A DNA stretch of 64,000 bases from Faucicola tetraodonis (GTDB lineage: Bacteria; Pseudomonadota; Gammaproteobacteria; Pseudomonadales; Moraxellaceae): assembly GCA_032017425.1 (NCBI GenBank), contig DALZPW010000007.1. The stretch is one strand, 5' to 3'. Both the position numbers and the translations under genes were made by a program. Of the stretch, positions 49,612-58,806 are shown in pieces (positions within the stretch are counted from its first letter, which is position 1; the number at the start of each line of letters is the position of its first letter). Below the pieces are notes generated by a model. It did no database searches. It was given only the letters and a program-made list of their open reading frames with translations, and was not told the DNA's origin.

Positions 49612-51480
49612 ATGTTTGTGCTTGCTGCCGGTGCTGATAGTTCTATGATGCTTGACGCAACTATCTTTTTGGGTGCGGCAGTGATTTTGATACCGCTCGC
49701 AAAGCGTTTTGGTATCGCCACGGTATTGGGTTATTTGTTTACCGGTTTGCTACTAGGTCCGAGTTTTTTAAAAGTTGCGGGCAACCCCGATGACTTGCTG
49801 CATTTTTCTGAATTTGGGGTCGTGCTGCTATTATTTATTATTGGTTTAGAGCTACAGCCTTCTAGGCTTTGGGCACTTAGGCAACAGATTTTTGTGTTAG
49901 GCGGGCTGCAGGTGATTGTCACGGGCGTGGTGCTGATGCTGCTATCGTGGTATTTTTTAGATATTCGGCTATCAAATAGCTTTGTCATCGGTTTTGGCTT
50001 GGCGCTGTCATCAACGGCGTTTGTGTTGCAGTTATTGGGTGAAAAAAAGCAGCTTGCCACCACGCATGGTCAACAAGCCTTTACTATTTTATTGTTTCAA
50101 GATATCGCGGTTATTCCTTTACTTGCCGCATTGCCATTTTTGTCGGGCGCGCAAGAGCAAAATTACGATTGGATTTATTTTGCCAAAGTCATCAGTATTT
50201 TTGCTGGCATGATATTTGTCAGTCGGTTTGTGGTACGTCCTTTCTTTAAGTTCGTGGCCTCTAGTAACGCCACCGAGCTGCTCACCGCCACGGCGTTGTT
50301 TATCGTACTGGGTGTGTCGCTATTGATGAATTATATAGGCTTGTCAATGGCACTTGGGGCATTTTTAACCGGGGTGCTACTGGCTGACTCCGAATACCGC
50401 CACGAGTTAGAGGCAAGTATTGAGCCATTTAAGGGGTTGCTGCTTGGGCTGTTTTTTATGTCAGTTGGCATGCTTACCAACGTCAAATTAATTGTCGCCA
50501 AGCCCTTTCTCATCATTGGTTTGGCAGTATTGCTGATGCTCATTAAGTTTGTGGTGCTGACAATCATTGCGCGGCTCATGGGCAACAAAAACGAAAGCAG
50601 TATCCGTCTTGGGGTGACGCTAGCGCAAGGCGGGGAATTTGCGTTTGTACTGTTTAGCGTGGCGACCGCCCAGCATCTGTTAACCCGTGAACAACAAAAT
50701 ATCCTAAACCTTGTGGTAACTGTCTCAATGGCAATGACACCACTGGCATTTTTATTACTGGAAAAAATTGGTAATCCGATATTTGCCAAAGCTAAGCCCA
50801 GTAAAGAATACGACAAAATACCCAACCATGAGCACGCAGTGGTGATTGCAGGATTTGGACGTGTCGGGCAAATCATCGGCCGTGTGCTACGCATGCACAA
50901 TATTGAATTTACCGCGATTGAAAAATCTGCCAACCAAGTCGATTTCGTCCGCAAATTTGGTAACCAAGTATACTATGGCAATCCCCAAAATCCTGAAATC
51001 CTACGCGCAGCAGGGCTTCAACGAGCCAAAGTTTTTATTATTGCCATTGGCGATATCGAGCTGTCTGCAACGGTGGCCGATTATGTGGTACGCAATTATC
51101 CGCATTTGACCATCTTGGCACGTGCCAAAAACCGTGAGCATTATTATCGTTTGCGCGATGCGGGGGTTAAGTATATTTGGCGAGAAACCTACCTATCTTC
51201 ACTGGATATGTCACGCGAAACCTTGGAAGTATTGGGCATGGCACCACAAACTGCCCGAAAAACCGTGCAAATGTTCCGCGATTATGATGACGCATTGATT
51301 GAACGGCAGCGCGCCATCTATGAAGATGAAGCCGAGATGATTGCCTCAGCACAATCGGCGATTCAAGAACTCGAAAGCTTATTTGATAGCGATATGACCA
51401 CCGCGAAACATGAACTCAATAAAGAAAAAGAGCGGTTTGAAAAATTGGCTGATGAATCCTACTCGCAAACCAAAAAATAA
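49612..51480 (+). CDS. CPA2 cation:proton antiporter with RCK domain (KefB/KefC-like)
   Basis: Monovalent cation/proton antiporter. About 12-13 membrane segments (residues 10-385) including G-L-L-L-G-P-S-F and the Q-D-I-A-V-I-P-L motif, then a TrkA-N/RCK NAD-binding domain (V-I-A-G-F-G-R-V-G-Q-I-I-G near 410) and an acidic, coiled tail. 622 aa, similar to KefC, the glutathione-gated potassium efflux system; gating and ion here are inferred. I chose the ATG at 49612 because GAGG is 6 nt upstream; a TTG at 49600 is in frame. No kefF/kefG-type partner is adjacent. Confidence 0.87.
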   Translation: MFVLAAGADSSMMLDATIFLGAAVILIPLAKRFGIATVLGYLFTGLLLGPSFLKVAGNPDDLLHFSEFGVVLLLFIIGLELQPSRLWALRQQIFVLGGLQVIVTGVVLMLLSWYFLDIRLSNSFVIGFGLALSSTAFVLQLLGEKKQLATTHGQQAFTILLFQDIAVIPLLAALPFLSGAQEQNYDWIYFAKVISIFAGMIFVSRFVVRPFFKFVASSNATELLTATALFIVLGVSLLMNYIGLSMALGAFLTGVLLADSEYRHELEASIEPFKGLLLGLFFMSVGMLTNVKLIVAKPFLIIGLAVLLMLIKFVVLTIIARLMGNKNESSIRLGVTLAQGGEFAFVLFSVATAQHLLTREQQNILNLVVTVSMAMTPLAFLLLEKIGNPIFAKAKPSKEYDKIPNHEHAVVIAGFGRVGQIIGRVLRMHNIEFTAIEKSANQVDFVRKFGNQVYYGNPQNPEILRAAGLQRAKVFIIAIGDIELSATVADYVVRNYPHLTILARAKNREHYYRLRDAGVKYIWRETYLSSLDMSRETLEVLGMAPQTARKTVQMFRDYDDALIERQRAIYEDEAEMIASAQSAIQELESLFDSDMTTAKHELNKEKERFEKLADESYSQTKK

Positions 51481-51542
51481 CCCAAACAAACCATCAATAG
51501 AAACGAACATTTAAAATGTTAAAAATCATAAGGGGTACAAGC

Positions 51543-52070
51543 ATGCAAATCCGTGTCGTACAACAAGATATTACGACCCTAGCTGTTGATGCGATTGTCA
51601 ACGCTGCCAACAATTCATTGCTCGGTGGTGGCGGGGTTGATGGCGCTATTCACCGTAAAGCAGGCACGTCACTACTTGCGGCTTGTCGAGTGATTCATGA
51701 TGAGCAAGGCGGTTGTCCTACTGGCAAAGCCGTGATTACCCCTGCAGGGAATTTGCCCGCCAAATATGTGATTCACACCGTCGGACCTGTTTGGCATGGC
51801 GGACAGTCAAATGAGTCAGCGCTACTAGCAAGCTGTTACACCGAATCGCTGAAACTTGCTGAGCAAAACGGTGTTAAAACCATTGCTTTTCCCAATATTT
51901 CAACGGGTGTGTATCGTTTTCCAAAACAACAAGCCGCACAAATTGCGGTAAACACCGTAAAAGATTTCGTCAAGCAAAACGAAAATCATGAATTTGAAGA
52001 CATTATCTTTGTCTGTTTTGATGCAGAAAATTATCAGCTTTATCTAAATTTAGTCCAACCCGAAAATTAA
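51543..52070 (+). CDS. Macrodomain O-acetyl-ADP-ribose deacetylase (YmdB-like)
   Basis: Single macro domain that binds ADP-ribose and hydrolyses O-acetyl-ADP-ribose. V-D-A-I-V-N-A-A-N-N-S-L-L-G-G-G-G-V-D near residue 15 with catalytic Asn and Asp, and I-S-T-G-V-Y-R-F-P near 120. 175 aa. I chose the ATG at 51543 (AAGGGG upstream) rather than 51516. No toxin or ADP-ribosyl transferase gene is beside it, so housekeeping ADP-ribose turnover is most likely. Confidence 0.9.
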   Translation: MQIRVVQQDITTLAVDAIVNAANNSLLGGGGVDGAIHRKAGTSLLAACRVIHDEQGGCPTGKAVITPAGNLPAKYVIHTVGPVWHGGQSNESALLASCYTESLKLAEQNGVKTIAFPNISTGVYRFPKQQAAQIAVNTVKDFVKQNENHEFEDIIFVCFDAENYQLYLNLVQPEN

Positions 52071-52073
52071 AAT

Positions 52074-52205
52074 ATGCAAATTTTACATGATGGCGAAGCT
52101 TTAACTATCGCAAAGCAGTATCTGAACGCAATGTCCAAATCCATGGGCGACTGCCAACTTGCAATCATGAAAAATGAAACAATAAACCGCCTTAAGGGTG
52201 CATGA
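52074..52205 (+). CDS. Small ORF, 43 aa, possible gene remnant
   Basis: A 43-codon frame starting 3 bp after the macrodomain stop: helix-like A-L-T-I-A-K-Q-Y-L-N-A-M-S-K, then L-A-I-M-K-N-E-T-I. The pattern (helix with A-x-x-Y-L, then a strand and E) resembles the start of YrhB/Imm35-like proteins, which run to 80-100 aa, so this may be a truncated remnant. No ribosome-binding site. Weak. Confidence 0.3.
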   Translation: MQILHDGEALTIAKQYLNAMSKSMGDCQLAIMKNETINRLKGA

Positions 52206-52206
52206 T

Positions 52207-52323
52207 ATGAGAGCCTACACACACTGCCACCAGACCTGCCAACGGGCGATTGTGTATAAATCTTGGGTCATTTTTGCCGACAATCATTGGCCATATTTAC
52301 AAAAATTAACAATTCAATTTTGA
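52207..52323 (+). CDS. Small ORF, 38 aa, possible remnant of the same gene
   Basis: Starts 2 bp after the preceding stop, in another frame, and ends just before the terminator at 52325. It is Cys/His/Trp-rich (T-H-C-H-Q-T-C, D-N-H-W-P-Y). Could be the shifted tail of a broken gene or simply chance. No family recognised. Confidence 0.22.
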   Translation: MRAYTHCHQTCQRAIVYKSWVIFADNHWPYLQKLTIQF

Positions 52324-52324
52324 T

Positions 52325-52357
52325 AAAAAAAACAGCCTAATTTTAGACTGTTTTTTT
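52325..52357. terminator. Bidirectional terminator between the macrodomain region and ybdD
   Basis: CAG-C-CTAA (52333-52340) pairs with TTAG-A-CTG (52343-52350), with one mismatch, flanked by A and T runs. It can serve transcripts from both sides. Confidence 0.65.
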
Positions 52358-52369
52358 AATGTTTTTTGA

Positions 52370-52654
52370 TTAACAAGGGCATCGCTTCATGCCACCGCCA
52401 TTACTCGGGTAGCGCGCATCGACGCAGTAGCGAAAAAAGGTCTTTTCATCCATCGGCTCTAGATCAGGATGCTGCTCCTGCATATGGCTGACGTAGGTCG
52501 CATAATCAGGGACACCGACCATCAAACGAAAGCTTTGTTGCATCCGTTTGACCAGCGTGATTAGGCGGGTCATATTTTTTGGGCTAAAAATTACCTCCTT
52601 TTGCGCCTTTAAGGTCATTTTAATCAAGTTAGCGATTAACGCGTTATTACTCAT
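52370..52654 (-). CDS. ybdD: YbdD/YjiX family protein (DUF466)
   Basis: Small protein usually encoded after cstA or yjiY, required in E. coli-type systems for pyruvate or peptide uptake via the CstA carrier. The conserved part is V-G-V-P-D-Y-A-T-Y-V-S-H-M near residue 47 and D-A-R-Y-P-S-N-G-G-G-M-K-R-C-P-C at the end, with the family's terminal cysteines. At 94 aa it is longer than E. coli YbdD (65), by an N-terminal extension. cstA is 86 bp upstream. Confidence 0.9.
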   Translation of the reverse strand: MSNNALIANLIKMTLKAQKEVIFSPKNMTRLITLVKRMQQSFRLMVGVPDYATYVSHMQEQHPDLEPMDEKTFFRYCVDARYPSNGGGMKRCPC

Positions 52655-52740
52655 GTGACTCTCCTTCTATCTGCCTAGCATGGTTTTGGTGAAATCCAAG
52701 CAATTGCACAAATATAAGTGCAATCGCTGTTAATTTTTCA

Positions 52741-54849
52741 CTAATGCGGTGCAGAAATATTCAAGGGTTTTGGATCTTCATAAATCGCCTCACCTTCAAC
52801 CACAGTAGGTTTATCACTTGCCAAGGCTTTTGTTAATGCGCGAATCGTACCGAAAATCATTACAATCATCACAATCATAAAGAAGCCACAAAGCACGGCA
52901 TCCACATAGTTTGAGAATACGATGGTTTGCATCTCATCCAAGGTTTTGGCAGGTTTTAACACTTCACCTTTGGCAATCGCGGCGCTGTATTTGTGCGCTT
53001 GCGCTAAGAAACCAATCGCTGGGTTTTCATGGAAGATTTTTTGCCAACCTGCCGTCAGACAGGTAATCAATAAGAAAACCGTGGGTGCCACAGTGACCCA
53101 AGCGTACTTTTGTTTTTTCATTTTAAATAAAACTGCGGTACCTAGGGTTAATGCCATGGCTGCCAAGATTTGGTTACCGATGCCAAATAGCGGCCACAAT
53201 GAGTTAATGCCCCCAAGCGGATCAATGACGCCTTGGTAGACAAAGAAGCCCCAAGCGGCGACTGCAATCAAAGTTGCAAGCAAATGCACGCCGAGATTGG
53301 TTGAGCCACGTACCGATGGCACCACGATGCCAATTGTGTCTTGTACCATAAAACGACAAGCACGCGTCCCTGCATCGACTGCAGTCAAAATAAACAAGGC
53401 TTCGAATAAAATCGCAAAATGATACCAAAACCCCATCATTGCGGTACTACCAAAGATAGACGATAGGATATGTGCCATCCCAATTGCAAAGGTCGGTGCA
53501 CCGCCTGTCCGTGAGATAATAGAGCTCTCACCCACTTGCTGCGCTAGTGTCGTAAGCGCATCGGGGGTAATTACAAACCCCAATTTTTGGATAGCGGCTG
53601 CCGCTGTCTCTGGGGTTGTACCTAAAAGCGCTGCTGGGGCATTAATCGCAAAATACATACCAGGGTCAAGAATGGTGGCACAGATCATTGCCATGATACC
53701 AACCATCGACTCCATGAGCATACCACCATAACCAATGGCGCGAGTATCCACTTCATTATCCACAAGTTTTGGGGTCGTACCACTCGATACCAACGCGTGA
53801 AAACCAGAGATAGCACCACAAGCAATGGTAATAAACAAGAACGGAAATAACCCGCCTTTAAATACTGGTCCCGTGCCATCGATAAATTTGGTAACCGCGG
53901 GCATTTTTAACTCTGGCATGGTAAAGATAATCGCCAGTGCCAAACCTGCAATCACCCCTATTTTTAAAAAAGTAGATAAATAATCACGCGGTGCAAGCAG
54001 CAGCCACACAGGCAATACCGACGCTACCACACCATAAATCATCAATGCCCAAGTCAGCTGGGTACCTGTCAAGGTAAACAATTCAGCCATCGCAGGGTCT
54101 TTGGCAATATCGCCACCAAATACAATCGCCGCCATCATCAACACAAAGCCGATGATAGACACTTCCATGATTTTACCTGGGCGTAGATAGCGCATATAGA
54201 TGCCCATCAGTAGCGCGATTGGAATCGTTGCCGCGATGGTAAATAGCCCCCAAGGACTGTGCGCTAGCGCCTTCACCACCACCAGTGCCAGTACGGCAAG
54301 AATAATGACCATCACGCCGAGTGCGCCGAGCATCACCGTAATACCCGTAAAAGTACCCAGCTCGTCTTTTGCCATTTCACCCAGTGATTTGCCATCACGG
54401 CGGGTCGAGATAAATAGCACAGTAAAATCTTGTACCGCACCTGCAAATACCACCCCAATGATAAGCCATAGCGTACCTGGCAAATAACCCATTTGTGCCG
54501 CTAAGATAGGACCGACTAATGGACCTGCTCCAGCAATCGCAGCAAAGTGGTGGCCAAATAAGACGTATTTATTGGTAGGAACATAATCTAAACCATCTTT
54601 TAGGCGGTGAGCCGGTGTCACGCGGCGGGGATTGAGTTCAAAGACTTTTTTGGCGATAAATAAGCTATAGTAGCGATAAGCAATGCTATACGAACACACG
54701 GCAGCGGCGACGAGCCACACCGCATTGATACTTTCGCTGCGGTGCAGGGCGATTGTCCCTAACGCCACTGCGCCAATAATTGCAACAAGTAACCACACTA
54801 TCTTTGATAGCATGGGGGAGTTACTTGTCATTGCGGAATTTGTCTGCAT
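52741..54849 (-). CDS. cstA: Carbon starvation protein CstA (pyruvate/peptide transporter)
   Basis: Large inner-membrane transporter induced by carbon starvation. About 16-18 membrane segments over 702 aa, with the family motifs R-Y-Y-S-L-F-I-A near 60, D-G-L-D-Y-V-P-T near 90, G-H-H-F-A-A-I-A-G-A-G-P-L-V-G-P near 103 and the S-S-G-T-T-P-K central motif near 360. AAGGAG precedes the ATG (RBS at 54854-54860). With ybdD it forms an operon. Confidence 0.94.
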   Translation of the reverse strand: MQTNSAMTSNSPMLSKIVWLLVAIIGAVALGTIALHRSESINAVWLVAAAVCSYSIAYRYYSLFIAKKVFELNPRRVTPAHRLKDGLDYVPTNKYVLFGHHFAAIAGAGPLVGPILAAQMGYLPGTLWLIIGVVFAGAVQDFTVLFISTRRDGKSLGEMAKDELGTFTGITVMLGALGVMVIILAVLALVVVKALAHSPWGLFTIAATIPIALLMGIYMRYLRPGKIMEVSIIGFVLMMAAIVFGGDIAKDPAMAELFTLTGTQLTWALMIYGVVASVLPVWLLLAPRDYLSTFLKIGVIAGLALAIIFTMPELKMPAVTKFIDGTGPVFKGGLFPFLFITIACGAISGFHALVSSGTTPKLVDNEVDTRAIGYGGMLMESMVGIMAMICATILDPGMYFAINAPAALLGTTPETAAAAIQKLGFVITPDALTTLAQQVGESSIISRTGGAPTFAIGMAHILSSIFGSTAMMGFWYHFAILFEALFILTAVDAGTRACRFMVQDTIGIVVPSVRGSTNLGVHLLATLIAVAAWGFFVYQGVIDPLGGINSLWPLFGIGNQILAAMALTLGTAVLFKMKKQKYAWVTVAPTVFLLITCLTAGWQKIFHENPAIGFLAQAHKYSAAIAKGEVLKPAKTLDEMQTIVFSNYVDAVLCGFFMIVMIVMIFGTIRALTKALASDKPTVVEGEAIYEDPKPLNISAPH

Positions 54850-55215
54850 GTCAACTCCTTTTTATATGAAGATCATCCTAGGATAGAGATAAAAGCAATT
54901 ATCTTCAACTGAACTAAATTAACATGTAATTACGTTAAAGCATTATTGCTTCTTTTTTGTAATATTTTGCAAATTGTAACATGGATTGGTGGTCATTCGT
55001 CATTCAATGTATCACTGTTACTCAATATATACTAAATTTACTGGCTTTAGCCTGCGTCGTTGTTTGGTATAATGACCCAATCAGCTTAAAAGCCTGTACA
55101 TTTTAGCCTATATTTTTTGACCAGTTTTACAAACTTAATCGGCCAAGTCGCTGCTACAGCATTTATTTTTGCATTTTTTATGTATTTTTATGCTTTTTTT
55201 AATGAAACATACCCT
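54850..55215. other. Divergent intergenic region between cstA and lpxL-like gene
   Basis: Contains an extended -10 (TGGTATAAT, 55065-55073) reading right, which would start a transcript near 55080. The frame of the downstream gene is open back to a TTG at 55117 with a hydrophobic leader, but no ribosome-binding site. No cAMP-CRP-like site is clear near cstA. Confidence 0.5.
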
Positions 55216-56328
55216 ATGAAACCAACCCAAAATCATAAGCCTCAAATGTTTGACCCAGCAGCCAAAATGACTCCGGTTGATACTGCCAGTAATGCCGATG
55301 CCAATCTGCTACATCAGTCAACTGTAACACTTGAAGGCATGCCAAAGGTGAGCGAGTTGCAAAAACTGCAATCAGCGACCCGTACAGCGCGCAAGCCTTT
55401 TCAGTGGCAGTTTTTGTTGCCGCAATATTGGGGGATTTGGCTTGGGGTTGCGCTAATTTTGCCATTGATTTATTTGCCGTTACGCTATCAATTTAAAATC
55501 GGTCATTTTTTGGGAAAATTGTTATTTGGACTGATTAAAAGCCGCCGAGCCGATACTTTGACCAATCTGTCATTGGCGTTTCCAGAACTCAGCGAAGATC
55601 AGCGTTTAGAGATGGCAGAGAAGATTTTTATCAATGCCGGTGTGGGTGTGTTTGAAAGTCTGTGTGCGTGGTATCGACCTGATGTATTTACCCGCTGTGT
55701 CACTGTATCAGGGCTGCACCATGTCAAAAACGCCCAATCGCAAGGTAAAGCGGTGATTTTACTTGGCATCCATTCGACTTTGCTCGATTTGGGTGGACGG
55801 CTGACCACCATGTTTACCCCGCTGGATGTGGTGTATCGACCGCAAAACAATGCGCTGCTTGATTGGTTTATTTTCAACGCTCGCTCAAAGGTTTATAGTG
55901 ACCAAATCAGTCATCGCGATATGCGCCATTTTGCCAAAAATCTTAAAGACAACCATGTGGTATGGATTACCCCCGACCAAGATTTTGGGCTTAAACAAGG
56001 CGTGATGGCAGACTTTTTTGGGGTGCCCGCTGCCACCTTGACCGCACCACGTCGTATGGCAAAACTGGGCAATAAAGCCAATCCACCTGCCGTGATGATA
56101 TTGCATTTTTATCGGGAAACCCCGGATGAGATGCCAAAAGGTCGCAAACCGCATTATCACATCATCTTCTCGCCTATCATTGACAACTACCCAACCGAAG
56201 ATGAATTAGCGGATGCCAAACGCATCAATCAGCTATTAGAAAATTATATCCGTATCGACCCGACCCAATACATGTGGTTTCATCGGCGCTATAAAACTCA
56301 GCCTACTGGTATCCGTTATTACCGCTAA
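55216..56328 (+). CDS. Lipid A biosynthesis acyltransferase (LpxL/HtrB family)
   Basis: Adds a secondary acyl chain to Kdo-lipid A or its precursor. The catalytic H-x4-D motif is in G-I-H-S-T-L-L-D-L-G near residue 185; other family motifs are V-Y-R-P-Q-N-N, D-Q-D-F-G and the end motif M-W-F-H-R-R-Y-K-T-Q-P. A membrane segment precedes the catalytic domain (W-G-I-W-L-G-V-A-L-I-L-P). I chose the ATG at 55216 (370 aa); an in-frame TTG at 55117 would add a further hydrophobic segment. Whether it acts as LpxL or LpxM is open. Confidence 0.87.
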   Translation: MKPTQNHKPQMFDPAAKMTPVDTASNADANLLHQSTVTLEGMPKVSELQKLQSATRTARKPFQWQFLLPQYWGIWLGVALILPLIYLPLRYQFKIGHFLGKLLFGLIKSRRADTLTNLSLAFPELSEDQRLEMAEKIFINAGVGVFESLCAWYRPDVFTRCVTVSGLHHVKNAQSQGKAVILLGIHSTLLDLGGRLTTMFTPLDVVYRPQNNALLDWFIFNARSKVYSDQISHRDMRHFAKNLKDNHVVWITPDQDFGLKQGVMADFFGVPAATLTAPRRMAKLGNKANPPAVMILHFYRETPDEMPKGRKPHYHIIFSPIIDNYPTEDELADAKRINQLLENYIRIDPTQYMWFHRRYKTQPTGIRYYR

Positions 56329-56387
56329 TATTACTCATTTGGCTCATGGGGCTCAGCCAATTTTTGGCATGAATTTGTAGTCAAAAA

Positions 56388-56402
56388 CCGCTATACTAGC
56401 GG
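56388..56402. promoter_or_regulatory. Palindrome overlapping a possible -10 box upstream of trpS
   Basis: CCGCTA-TAC-TAGCGG is a perfect 6-bp inverted repeat with a 3-bp centre, and its middle reads TATACT (56392-56397), a possible -10. It may be an operator for trpS; no trp-leader peptide is visible. Confidence 0.3.
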
Positions 56403-56455
56403 ACAATTTTTTTGCCTATTCTGTACTTTTTTTGCTTTTGTTTGGAATTTTGAAT

Positions 56456-57547
56456 ATGAATGATAAAACAGCCGCGCCGCGCCGCATTTTAACCGGTATC
56501 ACCACCAGTGGTATTCCCCATCTTGGCAACTATGTCGGTGCCATTCGTCCAGCCATACAATCGGCGATACAAGGCGCCAGTACGGGAGAAAGCGATGCTT
56601 ATTTTTTCTTGGCAGATTTGCACGCACTCATCAAATGCCACGACCCTGAGGCGATTCATGCATCGACCAAGGCAATTGCCGCTACGTGGCTTGCGTGTGG
56701 TCTCGACCCTGAGCGCGTGGTATTTTACCGCCAATCGGACATTATCGAAATTCCAGAACTAACTTGGGTGCTCAACTGTAACTGTGCTAAAGGGTTGATG
56801 AACCGTGCACACGCCTACAAAGCCGCCGTAGATGCCAACCGTGAAACGCCAGACACTGACCCTGATTATGGCATTTCGATGGGGTTATTTAGTTATCCTG
56901 TGCTAATGGCTGCGGATATTTTGATGTTCAATGCCACCCATGTGCCTGTGGGGAAAGACCAAATCCAACATATCGAGATGGCACGTGATATAGCAGGTAC
57001 CTTTAATTTTCGCTATTGTGACCCGGAAAAACCGATTTTTGTATTGCCCGAAGCCATGGTAGATGATGACACGCCGCTACTGACGGGGCTTGATGGTCGT
57101 AAAATGTCAAAAAGCTATGGCAATACCATCCCGTTATTTGGCGACCCTTCATCAAATCAGTCGCAAGTAGACGGTGAAAAAGCACTGCGAAAAGCCATCA
57201 TGCGTATTGTTACTAATTCACAGCTGCCAGAAGAACCCAAAAATCCCGATGAATCCACGATTTTTGAGATTTATCGTGCATTCGCTAGCGCGGAAGAACA
57301 ACAACTACTGCGTCAACGTTTTGAGCAAGGTATCGGTTGGGGGGATGCCAAAGAAGTGTTGTTTGAAAAAATTAACAGCGAAATTGCCCCTTTCCGTGCT
57401 CGTTACAATGAATTGATGGCGAATCCAAAAGAATTGGAAGAAATCCTACAAATGGGCGCAGAAAAAGCCCGCCGTGATGCGCGCAAACGCCTTGAAAAAG
57501 TACGAAAAGCCATTGGTATCAAACCCCTTGCTAAACTCAAAAAATAA
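56456..57547 (+). CDS. trpS: Tryptophanyl-tRNA synthetase
   Basis: Class I synthetase charging tRNA-Trp. The HIGH motif appears as P-H-L-G-N-Y near residue 20 and the KMSKS motif as G-R-K-M-S-K-S-Y near 218. A C-terminal basic helix (R-R-D-A-R-K-R-L-E-K-V-R) ends the protein. I chose the ATG at 56456 (363 aa), since the start aligns with R-R-I-L-T-G-I; a TTG at 56432 is in frame. 363 aa is a little longer than the E. coli enzyme (334). Confidence 0.95.
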   Translation: MNDKTAAPRRILTGITTSGIPHLGNYVGAIRPAIQSAIQGASTGESDAYFFLADLHALIKCHDPEAIHASTKAIAATWLACGLDPERVVFYRQSDIIEIPELTWVLNCNCAKGLMNRAHAYKAAVDANRETPDTDPDYGISMGLFSYPVLMAADILMFNATHVPVGKDQIQHIEMARDIAGTFNFRYCDPEKPIFVLPEAMVDDDTPLLTGLDGRKMSKSYGNTIPLFGDPSSNQSQVDGEKALRKAIMRIVTNSQLPEEPKNPDESTIFEIYRAFASAEEQQLLRQRFEQGIGWGDAKEVLFEKINSEIAPFRARYNELMANPKELEEILQMGAEKARRDARKRLEKVRKAIGIKPLAKLKK

Positions 57548-57557
57548 CGAGTCACTC

Positions 57558-58172
57558 ATGTCATTTGCCCACTTTAAAGCCTACACCGATAGGCTTTATC
57601 AAATCGATAAAGCCTTCGACGATGCGCAGCCCAACCGTCTCAACCGACATCGCCACCTTGAGCCTGATTCAGCCGAGTTTCTTGCCAGTCTGGTTATCAG
57701 TAAGCGGGCTAAAAATATGTTAGAAATCGGCACATCAACGGGCTACTCTACGCTATGGCTAGGCTATGCGTTAGCCCAAATCAATCGTGCCAATACCGCG
57801 GATACTGCCACGTTGACATCGATTGATATCGATGAGTGGCGATTACTAACCGCGCGCAATCACCTGCGCACCTTGCAGTTTGACCACAATATCACGCTAC
57901 AACAAGTCGATGCGAAGGATTTTTTACGTCAGTCAACCGCTCATTTTGATGTGATTTTCTTGGATGCAGAGCGCAGGTTTTATGGCGACTATGTGGCTGA
58001 CTTTAAGCGATTGCTGACCTTTGGCGATATGCTGATTGTCGATAATGTGATTTCTCATGCCGATGAAGTAGCAGCGTTTTTGTCAGACTTTGAACAAGAC
58101 AGCAACTATCTGTGCTCTACCCTATCAATTGGGGCAGGATTGTTTTTAGCAGTTAAACAATCAAAGGATTAA
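57558..58172 (+). CDS. SAM-dependent O-methyltransferase family protein
   Basis: Class I methyltransferase of the O-MT/COG4122 type. SAM-binding motif L-E-I-G-T-S-T-G-Y-S-T near residue 51, acidic D-I-D-E-W near 90, and F-L-D-A-E near 125, followed by L-I-V-D-N-V. 204 aa from the ATG at 57558; the frame is open further upstream inside trpS but that part is only the overlap. It starts 10 bp after trpS. Substrate unknown. Confidence 0.82.
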   Translation: MSFAHFKAYTDRLYQIDKAFDDAQPNRLNRHRHLEPDSAEFLASLVISKRAKNMLEIGTSTGYSTLWLGYALAQINRANTADTATLTSIDIDEWRLLTARNHLRTLQFDHNITLQQVDAKDFLRQSTAHFDVIFLDAERRFYGDYVADFKRLLTFGDMLIVDNVISHADEVAAFLSDFEQDSNYLCSTLSIGAGLFLAVKQSKD

Positions 58173-58179
58173 TAACAAA

Positions 58180-58806
58180 ATGCTATGGGAATTATTAAAA
58201 CAAATTTGGTGGTTAATTCCTCTTTTCCTTATCATTAGTTTATTAAAATCGCCTACTTTTAAGGGTTGGTTTGGCGAAAAAATGGTTGAAAAAGCTGCTA
58301 ATCGCAAGCTGCCACATGATAGATACCATGATTTTCAAAACGTCACTTTAGCAACTGATGAGGGTTCTACGCAAATTGACCATATTTATGTGTCGCGTTT
58401 TGGTATTTTCGTGGTTGAAACTAAAAACTATAAAGGGTGGATTTATGGTAAAGTCAAAGATGCCAAATGGACGCAAAATATTTATGGCAAAAAACATCTT
58501 TTCCAAAATCCGTTACGACAAAATTATAAACATATCAAAACATTAGAGAATTTATTAGATTTACCGAATGACGTTTTTCATTCAGTTATTGTATTTACAG
58601 GTGAATGTGAATTAAAAAGTAATTTTCCAGCCAATATTTGCCGCTTGGGAAACTTTACAGATTATATTTTGTCATTTGACCAACAAAAACTCAGCGACAT
58701 ACAAGTTCAGCAAATCTGCCAATTATTGGCTAAAAATCGTCTTGATAATACGCTTAAAACTCGCCATCAGCATATTCAAAACCTAAAAAAACAACATCAC
58801 AAATGA
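58180..58806 (+). CDS. NERD (nuclease-related) domain protein
   Basis: One N-terminal membrane anchor (about 5-22), then a NERD domain: G-E-K-M-V near 31, T-Q-I-D-H-I-Y-V-S-R-F-G-I-F-V-V-E-T-K-N-Y-style core near 64-84 with the D, E and K of a predicted PD-(D/E)xK nuclease fold, and G-W-I-Y-G after it. 208 aa. It is clearly richer in A and T than its neighbours, which suggests acquisition. Its TGA overlaps the scpA ATG by 4 bp, so it is translationally coupled to the condensin genes. Whether it is an active nuclease is unknown. Confidence 0.85.
   Translation: MLWELLKQIWWLIPLFLIISLLKSPTFKGWFGEKMVEKAANRKLPHDRYHDFQNVTLATDEGSTQIDHIYVSRFGIFVVETKNYKGWIYGKVKDAKWTQNIYGKKHLFQNPLRQNYKHIKTLENLLDLPNDVFHSVIVFTGECELKSNFPANICRLGNFTDYILSFDQQKLSDIQVQQICQLLAKNRLDNTLKTRHQHIQNLKKQHHK

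Noticed and set aside
50331..50954. 207-codon frame opposite the Kef-type gene
   Set aside because: Antisense of membrane-helix codons; composition is that of a shadow frame.
51543..52323. Toxin-antitoxin pair of macrodomain and small ORF
   Set aside because: The macrodomain is of the YmdB housekeeping type, and neither small frame matches a toxin or antitoxin convincingly.
57474..57557. Upstream extension of the O-methyltransferase into trpS
   Set aside because: It is only the +1 frame of the trpS 3' end; the ATG at 57558 gives the normal family start.
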